A DNA stretch of 64,000 nt from Megascapheus bottae (taxonomy: Eukaryota; Chordata; Mammalia; Rodentia; Geomyidae). Numbering within the stretch: the stretch's first letter is position 1; each line of letters starts with the position of its first letter. Where the stretch lies: positions 56,835,858 through 56,899,857 of the forward strand of contig JANJXV010000004.1 in NCBI GenBank assembly GCA_024803745.1. The letters run 5' to 3'. The position numbers and the translations under genes are program-made. Shown piece after piece: positions 1 through 12,009 of the stretch. The notes below the pieces were generated by a model that was given only the letters and a program-made list of their open reading frames with translations, did not search any database and was not told the DNA's origin.

Positions 1-15
1 AGCTGCCAACTATAA

Positions 16-219
16 TTTTTTTTTTTTTTCCAATCCTGGGGTTTCAACTCAGGGTCTGAGTACTGTCTCTGAGCCTCTTTGTGCTCAAGGCTAGCATTCT
101 ACCACTTGAGCCACAGTGCCACTTCTGGCTTTTTTCTGTTTATGTGATACTGAGGAATTGAACTCAAGGCTTCATGTATGTTAGGCAAGCACTGTACCAC
201 TAAGCCACATTCCCAGCCA
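16..219 (-). mobile_element. IDL-Geo SINE
   Basis: Poly-T head on the + strand, Geo half, then ID half ending near 219. This is the reference layout for the family: reversed, the ID half has tRNA-like A and B boxes (ggcctagtggtagagtgc; gggttcgattcc) and the Geo half ends in an A-tail. Confidence 0.85.
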
Positions 220-891
220 GAAGCCACCACTTAAAAGGCCAAATTATGAAACTTTATTGGAGAACCAGAGGATTACTGGTGGACTCATCTTAAAGATCAG
301 CAGCCCCAAATGCAGTTGGAACAAAGTGTATATATGCCAAAACTGTACAAGTTGTGTGGAATTAAACCCAATAAAAGTGTTATACATGAGGAAAACAAAC
401 TAGATGAAGACTTTAAACCTAATAGAAAAATAAATCATCTATGGAAACAATCGGGAAATCAAGGGCTAATTATCTAGGGGAAGCAATTTTTAAAAGATTT
501 AGTAACATGGATTTTTATACATCATATTTCAAATGTTAAGTTTAACAAAGAAGTATTCAAGAATGGGATCTCTATGTAATCATTGGAACATAAATTTAAG
601 AACAAAATTAAAATTAAGCTGAGAGTTTGTATGTCATAGATAAGTATCGATCTATAAAATATAACATTATGTCTATAGAGCATGTACTCATCATAGATTT
701 TTATGTCTGTGTAATTATATCTCCAATATCATGTCAGTGACCTTGACTACCCAAATACTGAGTCATCATTCTTGTACTGTTTGCATCTAATATCCACGTA
801 TCAAGGAGACCATAAGCCTTTTACTCCTTTGGTCTTATCTCACTCAACATGATTCACTCTAGTTTCATCCACTTCCCAGTGAATGCTACTC

Positions 892-1092
892 TTTTTTTTT
901 TTTTTTGCCAGTCCTGGGGCTTTTAGCTCAGGGCCTGAGCATTGTCCTTGGGCTTTCTCAAGGCAAGAGCTCTACCACTTGAGCCTCAGCACCATTTCTG
1001 GCTGTTTTCTATGTATGTGGTACCAAGGAATTGAACCCTGGTCTTCATGCATGCAAGGCAAGCACTCTACCACTTGACCAAACTCCCGGCCC
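892..1092 (-). mobile_element. IDL-Geo SINE in L1
   Basis: Full length; flanked by aatgctactctt and the similar aatgccattctt of the L1. Confidence 0.9.
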
Positions 1093-1583
1093 TGCAATGC
1101 CATTCTTAATCTTGTTTCGTGGCTATGTACAATTCCATTGTATATATGTACCACATTTTTTGTATCCATTAATCTGTAATGGAGCATCTGGGTTGTTGTA
1201 TGCTTGACTATTATGAATACTGCAGAGATGAACATGGCTGTGTAGTTATCCTTACAGTATTCTGAGTTATGATGCTCAGAGTAGATGCCCAGGGGTAGTA
1301 TGGCTGGGTTGTAGGAAAGATCTTGTTTTAGTTCTTTAAGGAGCCTCCAAACTGCCCTCCATAGTGGCTGTACTAGTTTACATTCCTACTAGCAGTGCAT
1401 TTGGGTTCCTCTTTCTCCACATAGGGTTCTTCTTTCTCCACAACCTGCCAGCATTTGTTGTCTTAAGTTCAGAATATTGGCCATTCTAATTGAGGTAAGA
1501 TGGTATCTTAGGGTTGTTTTTATTTGCATTTCCTTTATGACCACGAATGATGAGCATTTTCTCATATGTTTCTTTGGCATTTT

Positions 1584-1843
1584 GGGGGGGGGCGGGGTGA
1601 GGGAGGGGTCTTGGAAATTGAATTGGCCTGAGTGCTGTCTTTGAGCTCTTCAGCTCAAGGCTACCACCCTACCCCTGGGCCTGGGTGTTATCCTTGAGCT
1701 CTTCAGCTCAGGGCTACCACCCTACCCTTGAGCCAAGCCCTACTTCCTGTTTTCTAGAGGTTAATTAGAGATAAGAGTCTCAGGTCTTTTTGTGCTTGGG
1801 CTGGCTTTGAACTTTGATCCTCAGATCTCAGCCTCCTGAGCAG
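1584..1843 (-). mobile_element. B1-Geo SINE with internal duplication
   Basis: 7SL/B1-like left half joined to a Geo right half, 5' truncated. The Geo segment from about 1626 is repeated once at about 1679. Flanks tttctttggcatttt and ttctttgccatttt are a target duplication inside the L1. Confidence 0.85.
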
Positions 1844-3200
1844 TTCTTTGCCATTTTAACTTCTTTTGGTAAGTCTCTTTAATTCCCCTGCCCATTTAGT
1901 GATTGGTTTGTTGGGTTTGGGGTGGATTAGTTGAGTTCCCTGTAGATATTGGATATTAAGCATTTGTCTGATGTATTATTGGTAAATATCTTTTCCCAGT
2001 TGGTTGGGTGTCTTTCTACTTTAGTAGCTATGTCTTTGTCTGTGCAGAAATTTTTTATTTTTTGGTAGTCCCATTTGTTGAGTCTCCAATTGCTGTGACC
2101 CTGGGACTCTGTTCAAGAAGATTTTGCCTGTGCCTATGAGTTCCAGTGTCTCTCCTCCTCTGTCATGTAGCAATTTCAGAGTTTCAGGTCTGATATTGAG
2201 GTCTTTGTTCCATTTTAAGTTAATCTTTGTGCATGGTGACAAGGTGGAATCAATTTTTAGTTTTCTGCATGTGGCTGCCTAGTTTTGTCAGCACCAGTAA
2301 TTGAATAGGCTGTGTTTGTTCCACTGTATATCTGTCTCCTTTGTCGAATATAAGCTGACTGTAGGTATGTGGGTTTTTTTTTTTATGTGGTTTTATTTCT
2401 GGATCTTCTATTCAGTTCCACTGATCTTCTGGTCTATTTTTTTGTGCCAATATCATGCTGTTTTTGTTATTATGGCTTTATAGTAGAGTTTGAAGTCTGG
2501 CATTATAATACCACCTGCATTGCTCTTTTTCCCTAGAATTTTTTTTGGCTGTTCCAGGTCTTTTATTGTTCCATATGAACCTTTGGATTGTATCTTCTAT
2601 TTTAGTGAAGAATGTCTTTGGGATTTTGATGGGGTTTGCATTGAAATTGTATATCAATTTTGGTAGTATGGCCATTTTCACTATATTGGTTCTCCCTACC
2701 CTTGAACATGGGATGTCTTTCCATTTCCTGATATCCCCTTTGATTCTTTCTTTAGGCTTTTATAGTTTTCATTAAATAATTCCTTTACATCCTTGGTTAC
2801 GTTAAATTCCTAAATATTTTATTTTGGGGGGGGCTATTGCAAATGGGATCATTTTCTTGATTTCTTCTTCTGTTTGTGTATTGTTGGCTTTTGAAGGTTG
2901 ACTTTGTATTCTGTTACTTTGTCAAAGTGCTTTATTAGTTCTAGGAGTTTGGGGGTGGAGTTTATTGGGTCATTCAGGACAGGATGATGTCATCTGGGAA
3001 CAGGGATAGTTTAATTTCTTCTTTCTCTATGTGGATCCCTTTGATGTCCTTCTCTTCCTTATTGCTCTAGCTAAGGGTTCTAGCACTATATTGAAAAGAA
3101 ATGGAGAAACTGGGCATCTCTATGTAGTTCCTAATTTTAAGGTAAAAGGTTCTAGTCTTTCTCCATTTAGTATGATACTGGCTGTAGGTCTGTCATATAT

Positions 3201-3260
3201 GGCTGGCTGGCTGGCTGGCTTTCTTTCTTTTCTTTCCTTTCTTTCTTTTTTTTTTTTTTA
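3201..3260. repeat. Simple repeats (GGCT)n then (TTTC)n
   Basis: Five GGCT units run into TTTC units that lead into a SINE poly-T. Confidence 0.9.
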
Positions 3261-3299
3261 ATAAATAATCATTTTATTTTATTTATTTATTTATTTATT

Positions 3300-3487
3300 T
3301 TTGGCCAGTTCTGGGCTTGAGCTCAGGGCCTGAGCCCTGTCCTTGGACTTTCTCAAGGCTAGAGCTCTACCACTTGAGCCTCAGAACCACTTCCGGCTTT
3401 TTTCTATGTATGTGGTACCGAGGAATCGAACCCGGGTCTTCATGCATGCTAGGCAAGCACTTTAACCACTAGGCCAAACTCCAGGCC
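3300..3487 (-). mobile_element. IDL-Geo SINE in L1
   Basis: Near-consensus copy, preceded by a T/TTTA-rich tail at 3248-3300. Confidence 0.9.
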
Positions 3488-3541
3488 CCTTTCCTTTCTT
3501 TCTTTCTTTCCTTTCTTTCTTTCTTTCCTTTCTTTCTTTCT
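3488..3541. repeat. (TTTC)n microsatellite
   Basis: Lies between two IDL-Geo copies and was probably grown from a SINE tail. Confidence 0.9.
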
Positions 3542-3544
3542 ATA

Positions 3545-3734
3545 TTTTGCCAGTCCTGCGCTTGAGCTCAGGGGCTGAGCGCTGTCCTTGGACTTTCTCA
3601 AGGCTAGAGCTCTACCACTTGAGCCTGAGCAACACTTCTGGCTTTTTTTTCTACGTATGTGGTACTGAGGAATCGAACCCAGGTCTTTGTGCATGCTAGG
3701 CAAGCACTCTACCACTAGGCCAAACTCTCAGCCC
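3545..3734 (-). mobile_element. IDL-Geo SINE in L1
   Basis: Second of a tandem pair with the copy at 3300. Confidence 0.9.
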
Positions 3735-4378
3735 AAGGCTTTAGTTATTTTAAAGAATGTATCTCCTATGCCTATTTTCTCTAGTGCTTTCAACATGAAT
3801 GGATGTTGTATTTTGTCAGATCCCTTCTCAGTGTCCCAAGTATGATTCTTATCCTTAGCCCCATTAATTTGATATATTATGTTAATTGATTTGCGAATAT
3901 TAAACCAGCCTTGCATCTGTGGGATGAAGCCTATTTGATCATAGTGTATAATTTTTGGAATTCTGTTGGCTAGTATTTTATTGAGGAGCTTTGCATCTGT
4001 GTTCATCAGAGAGATGTTGTTTTTTTTTTTCCTGGTTTGGAGATGAGTGTGATATTGACTACATACAATTAGTTTGGGCTAGCTCCCTCTGCTTCTATTT
4101 CTTGGAAGAGTTTCAAGAATATAAGTATTAACATCTTTAAAAGTATTGTAGAATTCCACAGTGAAACCATTTGGGACTGGGCTCTTCTTAGTTGGCATGT
4201 TTCTGATTGCTTCAGCAATCTCATTTTATGAAATAAGTTGTTCAGTTGACTTATCTCTTCTTGGTTCAATGTGGGCAGCCTATGTTTATTTAAAAAAATC
4301 ATCCATTTTTACTAAATTTTCTTGTTTCATTGATTATAAGTCCTGAAGTACTTATTCATAATGATCAGTTTTTTAATT

Positions 4379-4604
4379 TGTTTTTGTGGGTCATGGGGCT
4401 TGAACTCAGCATGGGTTCTGTTCCTGAGCTCTTCAGCTCAAGGCTACTGCCCACTCTTGAGCCAAGCCACACTTCCCTTTGTAAGAGGTTAATTGGAGAT
4501 AAGTGTCTCAGGTCCTTTTGTGCCTGGGTTGGCTTTAAACCTTGATCCTCAGATCTTAGTCTCCTGAGTAGCTAGGGTTACAGGCATGAGCCACCTGGCC
4601 TGGC
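4379..4604 (-). mobile_element. B1-Geo SINE in L1
   Basis: Complete dimer; flanks tgatcagttttt and tgatctgaatttttt suggest a target duplication. Confidence 0.85.
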
Positions 4605-5273
4605 TGATCTGAATTTTTTGAATGTTGCTTGTGATTGTTTATTCCCGTGGGATCTCTAATCTTATTTGAGTCTCTTCCCTATTTTTTTTCTTTAACTTGC
4701 CAGGGGTCTGTTGATTTTGTTGACTCTTTCAAAAACCAACTTTTCAGTTAACTTTATGTATAGTAGATCTTATTTCAGTCTCAAATATTTCTGGTTTTAG
4801 TTTTTTATTTCTGCCCTTCTAGTTGTTTTAGAATTAACTTTCTTGCTTCTCTAGGTGCTTTAATTGCTTCTTTAGGTTGTTTATATGTTTCTTCTGTCTT
4901 TTTAATATGGGTTCCTAGTACAGTAAATTTGCCCCTTTGGACTGCTTTTGCGGTGTCCTGTAAGTTTCTTTGTGATGTATCTTGATTGTCATTGCATTGT
5001 ACGAAATTTTCAGTTTCTTCTTTAATTTGTTCTGTAACCCAGGAGTTATTCAGAAATTTGTTATTCAATTTCCATGTGTTTGAGTGGTTTTTACCCTTTA
5101 CTGTGTTATTTAGAAGAAGTCTGATTCCATTATGATCAGATAGAATACAGGGGATTATATCAGTCCTCTTGTATCTGCTTAGGTTCTTTGTGTGAATCTT
5201 TATATGATCTATTTTGGAGTATGTTCTGTGGGCTGCTGAGAAAAATATATACTGCTTTGCCATTGGGTGGAAG

Positions 5274-5274
<1 letters not shown>

Positions 5275-5308
<34 letters not shown>
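5275..5308. repeat. (GT)n microsatellite
   Basis: About 17 GT units inside the L1 endonuclease region. Confidence 0.95.
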
Positions 5309-5310
<2 letters not shown>

Positions 5311-5866
5311 AGCCCAACTAGGCTATGGTGTCATTTAAATCAGAGTTTTTTTTGCTTATCTTTTGCTTGGCTGATTTGTCCTTTGGTGAGAGTGGCATAT
5401 TGAAATCTCCCACTATGACTGTGTTTGAGTCTGTTTTGTCCTGTAAGTCTATGAGAATTTGCTTGACATACTTAGGTGCTCCCATGTTGGGGGAGTAAAT
5501 GTTTATAACTGTAATATTCTGGTTATGAATTGACCCCTTTACTAATATGTAGTGGCCACCTTTATCTTTATGGACTGATTTTACTGAGAAGTTAATTTTG
5601 TCGGAGAGTAAGATTGCTACTCCTGCTTTTCTGAACCGTGAGTTGGAATGAAAAATTCTTTTCCATCCCTTCACTTGGAGTTTGTTTCTGTCTTTGGCAG
5701 TGAGGTGGGTCTTTTGGAGAAAGCATATTGATTTTTTTTTTTTTGTAAGCTAATCTGCTGTTCTTCATCTTGTGATAGGGTTGTTTAGACCGTTCACATT
5801 TAGGGTAATTATGGAAGAGTGGCTAGCATCTTTTCTCATTATTTATCTTTCTTTCTTTTTGTGTTT

Positions 5867-5868
5867 CC

Positions 5869-5934
<66 letters not shown>
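5867..5934. repeat. (C)n(CT)n microsatellite
   Basis: A run of C followed by about 28 CT units, between the L1 ORFs. Confidence 0.95.
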
Positions 5935-5939
<5 letters not shown>

Positions 5940-6009
5940 CTTCCCCTTTGTGCTTACTGGTTTGTAGGTGATAGCTTCTTGATGGGATTTCCTATTGTTC
6001 TTCTCTTTG

Positions 6010-6790
6010 TCCTTGACTAATATTTTTTTGTAATGCTGGTTTAGTGGGCATAAATTCATATAATTTCTCTTTGGTAAGAAATATTCTTGTTTCTTCCTCA
6101 AATGTAAATGTTAATTTTGCTGGATATATAAGTCTGGCTTGGCACTTGTTGGTCTTTAGGGCTTGGATGATATTTTTCCAAGCTCTTTTTGTATTGAGGG
6201 TTGTGTGGAGAGGTCTTCAGTGATTCTCTCTCTTTTTTTTTTTTTCCCATTTCTTTGTTTTCGCAGCATTAAGGATGCAGCATTAAGGATCAGCTCCTTA
6301 CTATTCAGATCTAATGTTTTTACTATGGTGTGTCTGGAAGAGTTCTTTCTGGGGTCCTGCTTATTAGTTGTTCTACAGGCTTTCAGTTGTGTGAGTAAGA
6401 TTTTTTCCTTTTGAGTCTGGGGTAGTTATTTGCTATAATCTTGGTGAATAAGTGTTGCATTCCCTTTGTTTGAAACTCCTCCCCTTCATCACTTCCTGTC
6501 ATATGCAGGTTAGATTTATTGGCTATGTCTGACCATTCTTGGACTTCTCTTTGTTGAGTTCTGACCAATTTTTCCAGATTGATGACTCTGTTTCAGCTCT
6601 TGTGTTGTATCTTCCGTTCCTGATATTCTATTTTCCATCTCAATTATTCTATTGCCTATATCTTCTGTTTTGATTTGCATTTTAGACATTGAGCCTATCA
6701 TGTCTGCTCTGAGGGTGTTCATCTTTCCATCTAAATAAGTATAAACTTTGTCTATTTTTATCTCTACTTCTCTTTTTTTAAAATCAAGAA
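6010..6790 (-). pseudogene. L1 ORF1 remnant
   Basis: Fragments in different frames give the L1 ORF1 layout: a coiled coil (RADMIGSMSKMQIKTEDI), a central piece ending KIIANNYPRLKRKK, and a C-terminal piece ending YKKILVKDKEKN. A (CT)n run lies just beyond it toward ORF2. It cannot make a whole protein. Confidence 0.7.
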
Positions 6791-8194
6791 ATTCCTTGGC
6801 AATTTCCCACTTATATTCCTGGAATTGTTTTTGGAGTTCTTCTTTATTTCTTTGGTCAGGTCTAGTATCATCTTTTTGAGTGGTGTCTTGTGTCCCATCA
6901 CTTCAGGTGTCATCTCTTTGGATGTTGTCTCTCATTTCTTCACTCTTGTTTCCTTTTGGGATTTGAATGGGACTTGGATTATTTATAAATTTTGTGATTT
7001 GTCTCTGTGATTTCCTCATTTGGGCTTCAGTGCTTGCTAGTTACAATTAGTTCTTCTGTGGCCAGTAGGTGGCAGTCTCTACTGGTTTGGGGCTGGTGGT
7101 TCTCTCTGGGTATTTGTGTATATGTATAGTTCTAAGCCCAATAGTGAATAACCAGTTACTTCCGTTTCTGACTTCAGGTAGGCGGGTCCAGGTGTGGATT
7201 TGCACGTTTGATATTTCTGGGGTTAGGAGGAGGGTTAGGATTTTCAGCAGGGGCACACCGCTTTTTTTGGCGGGTCTACTGGTCCACAGCAGTGGGTCAC
7301 AGTTACCTATGTATATACCTGGGATTTGGCTAGATAGAGCAGCTTTGGGGCTTGTCCCTGTTCTGAGCACAGGGACCAGCTGTTGATGTGCACCTTTGAT
7401 TCTGTTGCAGTGGGGCTCATAGCTGATTCTGGTATGGTTGGCTCGCTCCCCTGCTCCGAATGGTAATTGGCACTTGCTCTTTGTGTTTGTGCTTAGATCT
7501 GAGGTGGGTAGGACAGCTGTGGTTATCTTGCACACCTGATGACCAGCAGTAGGTCCCAGCTGTGGGTGCTCTCTTTTGGTTTCTCTGTCTTAGGTGGGTG
7601 TGTTCTCAATTCCCAGGAGGAGTGCACTGCTATTGCTGACACGCCACTGCTTCCCAGTGGAGACATGTAGTCACTGGCTGTGCCCACGCTAGCATCTGAG
7701 TTAGATAGCACTGCTGTAGTAGGGTGGAGTGTACTCCCGATTCTGGGTCTGAGTGTGCAGCCTTTGCTGGTGTGCCCACAAATTCCAAAAGACTGTGTGC
7801 ATTTGCACACCTGGGTCTCAGCTAGCTAGTCCAAGTTGTACTAGTTTGTCCACCCTGTTCCCAGAGGCAGGGCCCAGCTGAGGATGTGAGCTTTGGGGGA
7901 TGTGGGAAGTAGGGCAGAGCAGCACCTTTCTGGTTCTCAGAGTGTGAGCTCTGTCCTTACTGGTCTGCCCTCCACTTCCCCATGGTGGTTCAGTGTTGCT
8001 ATTCCGCTCTGTTTTTTTTTTTTCCTGTAGTAGAGCGCACCGCACCCCTGATTTCCACTGGAGGCCCAGGGCCTTTATTGGCTATTCGTCTTTCTCTGTC
8101 TCAGTTGGATAGCCGCCCTAGTGCTGGCTTGCCAGAGGTTACCAGCAGTAGAGCGCCTCACTAGGTTTTGGCTTACACAGGTGCACACCCCCTT

Positions 8195-8390
8195 CCCTCT
8201 CCCCTGCTGTTGGGGTGCTGGGTCTTAGTGCCATTTGTCTCTAGTCTCAAGGGCCTGGGGGAGGGGGCTGTTGGGCAGGTACAAGCAGGAACATCCCCAC
8301 ACCCACTGCTGGGGTGCTGGGTCTTGGCACCCATCAGTCTCCAATCTCAGTTACCTGCGAGAGGGAGCTGCTGGGGGGAGGGGCAGGAAT
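8195..8390. repeat. Tandem pair in L1 5'UTR
   Basis: Two diverged units of about 100 bp share ggggtgctgggtctt (near 8213 and 8312), then a similar tctc-and-aatctcag stretch. Confidence 0.6.
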
Positions 8391-8957
8391 CTGGGTTCCC
8401 TGTCCCCCAATGTTTGCTGATCCTTCTTGGGCGGGAATGAGAGGGGTCTGCATTCGCCTCCAGCACTTCTCTCCTGAGGGGGTTGCAGGGATCCGGTGGG
8501 CTACTTATCGTGGTTCTGGCTGTGAGCTGTTAAAGGGCCAATCGTCTCTCCTCTGGTTCCAGCTGCCGTCTGTGCTATCTCAAGCCCTGGATGTGTGAGA
8601 TTCCTGGTTTGGATTCTGAAGATTGCTGGAATTCAAGGGTTGCTGGCCCTGGCACCTGCTGGCGCCTGCCAGCGCCTTCTTTGTAGCCCTGAGGCTCCAC
8701 GGTGAGGGGTGGGGGAGGGGTCCTCACATTTCTAATTCTTTGAGAGTGTTGGTTATAAGCTATATCTGTGTTTCTTTTCTTGTTTGTATACTTCTTTGTT
8801 GCTTCTTAAATTTGTAGTTGTTGATTTCTTAGGATAGTTGGCTCCTGGGACTCCCCAGCTTTCTCTTTTTGTGGTAGAGACTTAGGCTGGGTCCCTATTG
8901 TTTAGGGTCATCTTCCCCAATTGAGCATTTTTTTTAATGGACTACATAAATTTTTAT

Positions 8958-9162
8958 TTTTATTTTTTATTTTTTTTGCCAGTCCTGGGCTTGAGCTCAG
9001 GGCCTGAGCACTGTCCTTGGACTTTCTCAAGGCTAGAGCTCTACCACTTGAGCCTCAGCACCACTTCTGGTTTTTTTCTATGTATGTGGTACCGAGGAAT
9101 CGAACCCAGGTCTTCGTGCATGCTAGGCAAGCACTTTAACCACTAGGCCAAACTCCCGGCCC
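8958..9162 (-). mobile_element. IDL-Geo SINE with perfect target duplication
   Basis: Young-looking, full length. Target tggactacataaattttta occurs at 8938-8956 and 9163-9181. Confidence 0.95.
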
Positions 9163-9181
9163 TGGACTACATAAATTTTTA

Positions 9182-9400
9182 ATTTTACTTGTAAATTTAT
9201 TTTATTATTGTAGAGATGATATGCAGAGGGGGTTACAATTAAGTGAGATAATGAGTACATTTCTTTTTGAGCCATGTCACCCCTTCCCTTGTTCTTTCCC
9301 AGTTTTCCTTTCCTAGCCCTCTTACAAGTTGTATAGTTCAATTTTCCAAAGTCTAGTGACTACCACTGTATTTGTTCTCCCTTTGTCCCACCTTTTGTGA
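9182..9400 (-). repeat. Dispersed 3'-end repeat, family R
   Basis: On the - strand it ends with a cattatctcacttaattgt and accctctgcatatc motif before TTATAATAA-like sequence. The same ending recurs at 19.5, 24.4, 43.8 and 54.7 kb, so it is a dispersed element, perhaps an old LINE or LTR 3' end. Confidence 0.55.
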
Positions 9401-9419
9401 TTCCCCCCTTATACTTCCA

Positions 9420-11404
9420 AAGACAGATCAACAAGGCAAAAAAAAAAAAAACAACAAAAGTTACAGTTAATTTCCAATGTAATAAAGGCTACGGGTTAAA
9501 AGCTACACATAAAATGTGAAAAGGCCTGTTACACAAATGTACAAATCTCTGTACAAAGCTTTTCCCTTTGTCTCCTGTGTTATCCAGCATTGCTCTTGCA
9601 GCTTTGAGTGAGCAGAGCACTCAGCCTGGGGTGAAGAGCCTCCAAATCATCTGCTAAAAGTCCTCTAAGAGGAACCAGTTTCTTACAAAGTAAAATCATT
9701 TCCTTTTTAAATTTGATCTGCCACAACCCATCACAGCCTTTAAAAACTGCCTTCCTAGCACACTCAAAGCAAAATAATGCCTTAGAGAGTAGAGGACAGC
9801 TCTCTGGAATTAAATTAAAAAAAAAAATAGGCAAGTGGAGTGCTTCAGGTTGGACAAGAAAAACAAGAAATGCCACACAATACTGTAGGTTAAAGCCTAA
9901 TCCTGTGCCAGGGCCACTGGTCACAGATGAAGGGAAATCAAAATGTTCTTACTCCAACAGAAAGGACAAAAGAGAAAAGCCTAATGATTGGATCTCAAAA
10001 TCACTGACCCAAGAAAACACTTTTGAGTTTAAACCTTAGCTTAATTGATTAACCCGAAATCCATGGCAATTCCTTTGTTACCTGGGACCTGCGAGGCCAC
10101 ATCACCTCCCCAGGCCTGGATTCCATCTATGGCATGTGACTCCACACAAGAATCACCCTAAGGAGGAGAGAGGGGTAGGAGGAGCCAGGGCAGACTGCTT
10201 AGAAGCACCCATGAAACCTCTGTCTACACTAAAGCCTTCTCAGGACAGGTGTTTATAGGCTAGAGCAGCCCTCCCACAGGCTCAGTATTACATGGTTTAG
10301 GACCCAGGAGACATTTGAAGACAATACTGCACACACGAAAAATTTTCTCCCTAGTTCATTATTTCTGTGAGCCTTCCACCCCCTTCCCATCCAATCCCCC
10401 ACTTCTCCATGACCACAGCTATCAAATTAGGAAGGAAGGGGTGGGCTTCTTGCCTGGCTATGCCTCTTTTGTATATTTCTTCTTCTTGGGTTGGTTTACA
10501 GCTTCAGGTTTATGACAGTATAGGTTCAGACGGTATGGGGTTCATGTTCACTGCTAATGGCACAACAGAAGTCAAGTCCACATCAGGGGCAAGGTTCGGG
10601 TATGGCATGGGCAAGCCACTGATGAGTGCCTTCCCATGGATTCTGTGTGGCCGGGAGCCGGCTTCACAGTGCCTGGGGGGCAAGCCCCCATAGAGTCCTC
10701 TGCTGAAGGCAAAGTTCTGCATGTGTTGGCTGCCTGACTCCTCCAGGCCCAAGGTGCTGTGGCCCTCCACCCACTTCTTTACTGGAACCACTGCTGTTTG
10801 CACCATGTTCTGGAAGCAACCCATGGAGGGATCCACATCCTCTGGGTTGATGATTTCATCATCCTCACTGAACTCGTGAGTTCTTCCTCTTCCTCTGCCG
10901 TCTCTGGATGTCCAGATATCCCAATGGTGAGGGTCGAAATCCACTTGCTGTGGGCAGTGTTGAATTCAGGTTATCAAGCTCTGTTTCTTCTTCTGGAAGC
11001 CCCAGTAAGCCCTTGAGTTCATCATCCTCTCCACCCATCTTCTCATCTCCTTTCACAGCCGATGGCAATGTCTAAGGCTTCTCCCGCAGCTTGTATGCTC
11101 TTGTGGATGCGCCAAATGAAACTGTAGAATCGATGGGGATTTGTTGAGGTTTATGAGGTTCCAGCCAAATGTGACCTAAGAAAGTGCCATGTGTACTGTT
11201 GAGATTTATCAGGAAAACTCTCTTCAGATGCTTGTGGTAGACCAGAGCAGCATGGACTCGAGAGCAAGACTCAATCAACTTGTCTCCTTTGACTACATCC
11301 AGATGTAAGCCAGGTGGGGGTTTACTTGCCCAGGTCGGGTGGTCAAACAGCTGGAGGCTAGAGCCAGAGTTCACAGCTGTTGCCATCTTGGTCTCCCCCT
11401 CCCA
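9420..11404 (-). pseudogene. PPP1R8: PPP1R8 (NIPP1) processed pseudogene
   Basis: The parent is a nuclear inhibitor of protein phosphatase 1 with an N-terminal FHA domain. This copy has no introns. Its coding remnant runs 11386 down to 10422, starting MATAVNSGSSLQLFDHPTWA and followed by STHGTFLGHI (FHA), then KGDEKMGGEDDELKGLLGL, FSEDDEIINPEDVDPS and the C-terminal Lys-rich region before a TGA. About 1 kb of 3'UTR follows. Frameshifts (after ELDN, and near the C-terminus) and an in-frame stop kill it. Between GDKLIE and SCSRVHA 26 codons of the parent, including the GRNPDLCDF part of the FHA domain, are absent. It lies antisense in an SNX14 intron. The 3' limit is approximate. Confidence 0.9.
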
Positions 11405-11410
11405 TTTTTC

Positions 11411-11546
11411 CCACTTCCCATTTCTAGAGGTTAATTGAAGATAAGAGTCTCAGGTCCTTTTGTGCCAGGGTTGGCTTTGAACCTTGGTCCTTGAATCTCA
11501 CTTCCTGAGTAGCTAGGATTACAGGCATGAGCCACTGTGCCCGGCT
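11411..11546 (-). mobile_element. B1-Geo SINE, left half only
   Basis: Starts at the Geo/B1 junction (cttcccatttctagagg), abutting the PPP1R8 copy, and ends gtgcccggct. Confidence 0.75.
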
Positions 11547-11571
11547 CTTGTTTCCATTTCTTAAGAGTTCA

Positions 11572-11746
11572 TTTTTTTTTTTTTTGCCAGTGTTGGGGCT
11601 TGAACTCAAGATCTGAGCACTGTCCTTGGGCTTTCTCAAGGCTAGAGCTCTACCACTTGATTCACAAGACCACTTCCTGCTTTTTCTATACATGTAGTAC
11701 TGAGGAATCGAACTTGCGCCTTTGTGTATGCTAGGCAAGCACTCTT
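11572..11746 (-). mobile_element. IDL-Geo SINE, 5' truncated
   Basis: ID half stops at gcaagcactctt. Confidence 0.85.
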
Positions 11747-11823
11747 GGAATCCATTTAAAAATATTAATATATAATATATAGTATATTGTTATATTATTA
11801 GTAATATAATAATAGTAATTATT

Positions 11824-11996
11824 ATTATTTTTGTCAGCCCTGTGGCTTGAACTCAGGGTTCTTGAGATTCTTTTGCTTAAGGCTAGTACTGTACCACTTG
11901 AGCCACAACATCTGTTTATGTCATACTAAGGAATTGAACCTAAGCCTTTGTGCATGCTAGACAAGCACTCTACCACGAAGCCACATTCCCAGCCCT
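11824..11996 (-). mobile_element. IDL-Geo SINE, diverged
   Basis: Both halves recognisable; no clear target duplication. Confidence 0.8.
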
Positions 11997-12009
11997 AAAA
12001 TATTACTTC

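Larger units (their letters stand above)
1100..5800 (-). pseudogene. L1 ORF2 remnant (endonuclease and reverse transcriptase)
   Basis: Several open pieces match L1 ORF2 in order: endonuclease with GDFNMPLS and SDH, reverse transcriptase with [19 protein letters not shown], and the C-terminal part with [18 protein letters not shown]. SINEs at 4379-4604, 3545-3734, 3300-3487 and 1584-1843 split it, and internal frameshifts abound. Confidence 0.85.
487..8930 (-). mobile_element. L1 LINE, nearly full length, decayed
   Basis: Read on the - strand. Order from 8930 down: GC-rich 5'UTR (about 8930-6800), ORF1 pieces (6722-6010: coiled coil with MENRISGTEDTTQELKQ, end near LNQHYKKILVKDKEK), ORF2 endonuclease (5674-4805: VIVGDFNMPLS, ILSDHNGIRL), reverse transcriptase (4006-3728: [19 protein letters not shown]) and ORF2 C-terminal part (2681-1100: [19 protein letters not shown]). 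The 3'UTR ends near 487. Many stops and shifts show it is dead. Six SINE or simple-repeat blocks interrupt it; without them it is roughly 7.3 kb. Confidence 0.9.

Noticed and set aside
5188..6101. Low-complexity frames (CVCVCV, SLSLSL, RERERE)
   Set aside because: They translate (GT)n and (CT)n microsatellites in a dead L1.
10510..10944. 144-codon - strand open frame as a gene
   Set aside because: It is the middle of the PPP1R8 retrocopy; upstream and downstream parts lie in other frames.
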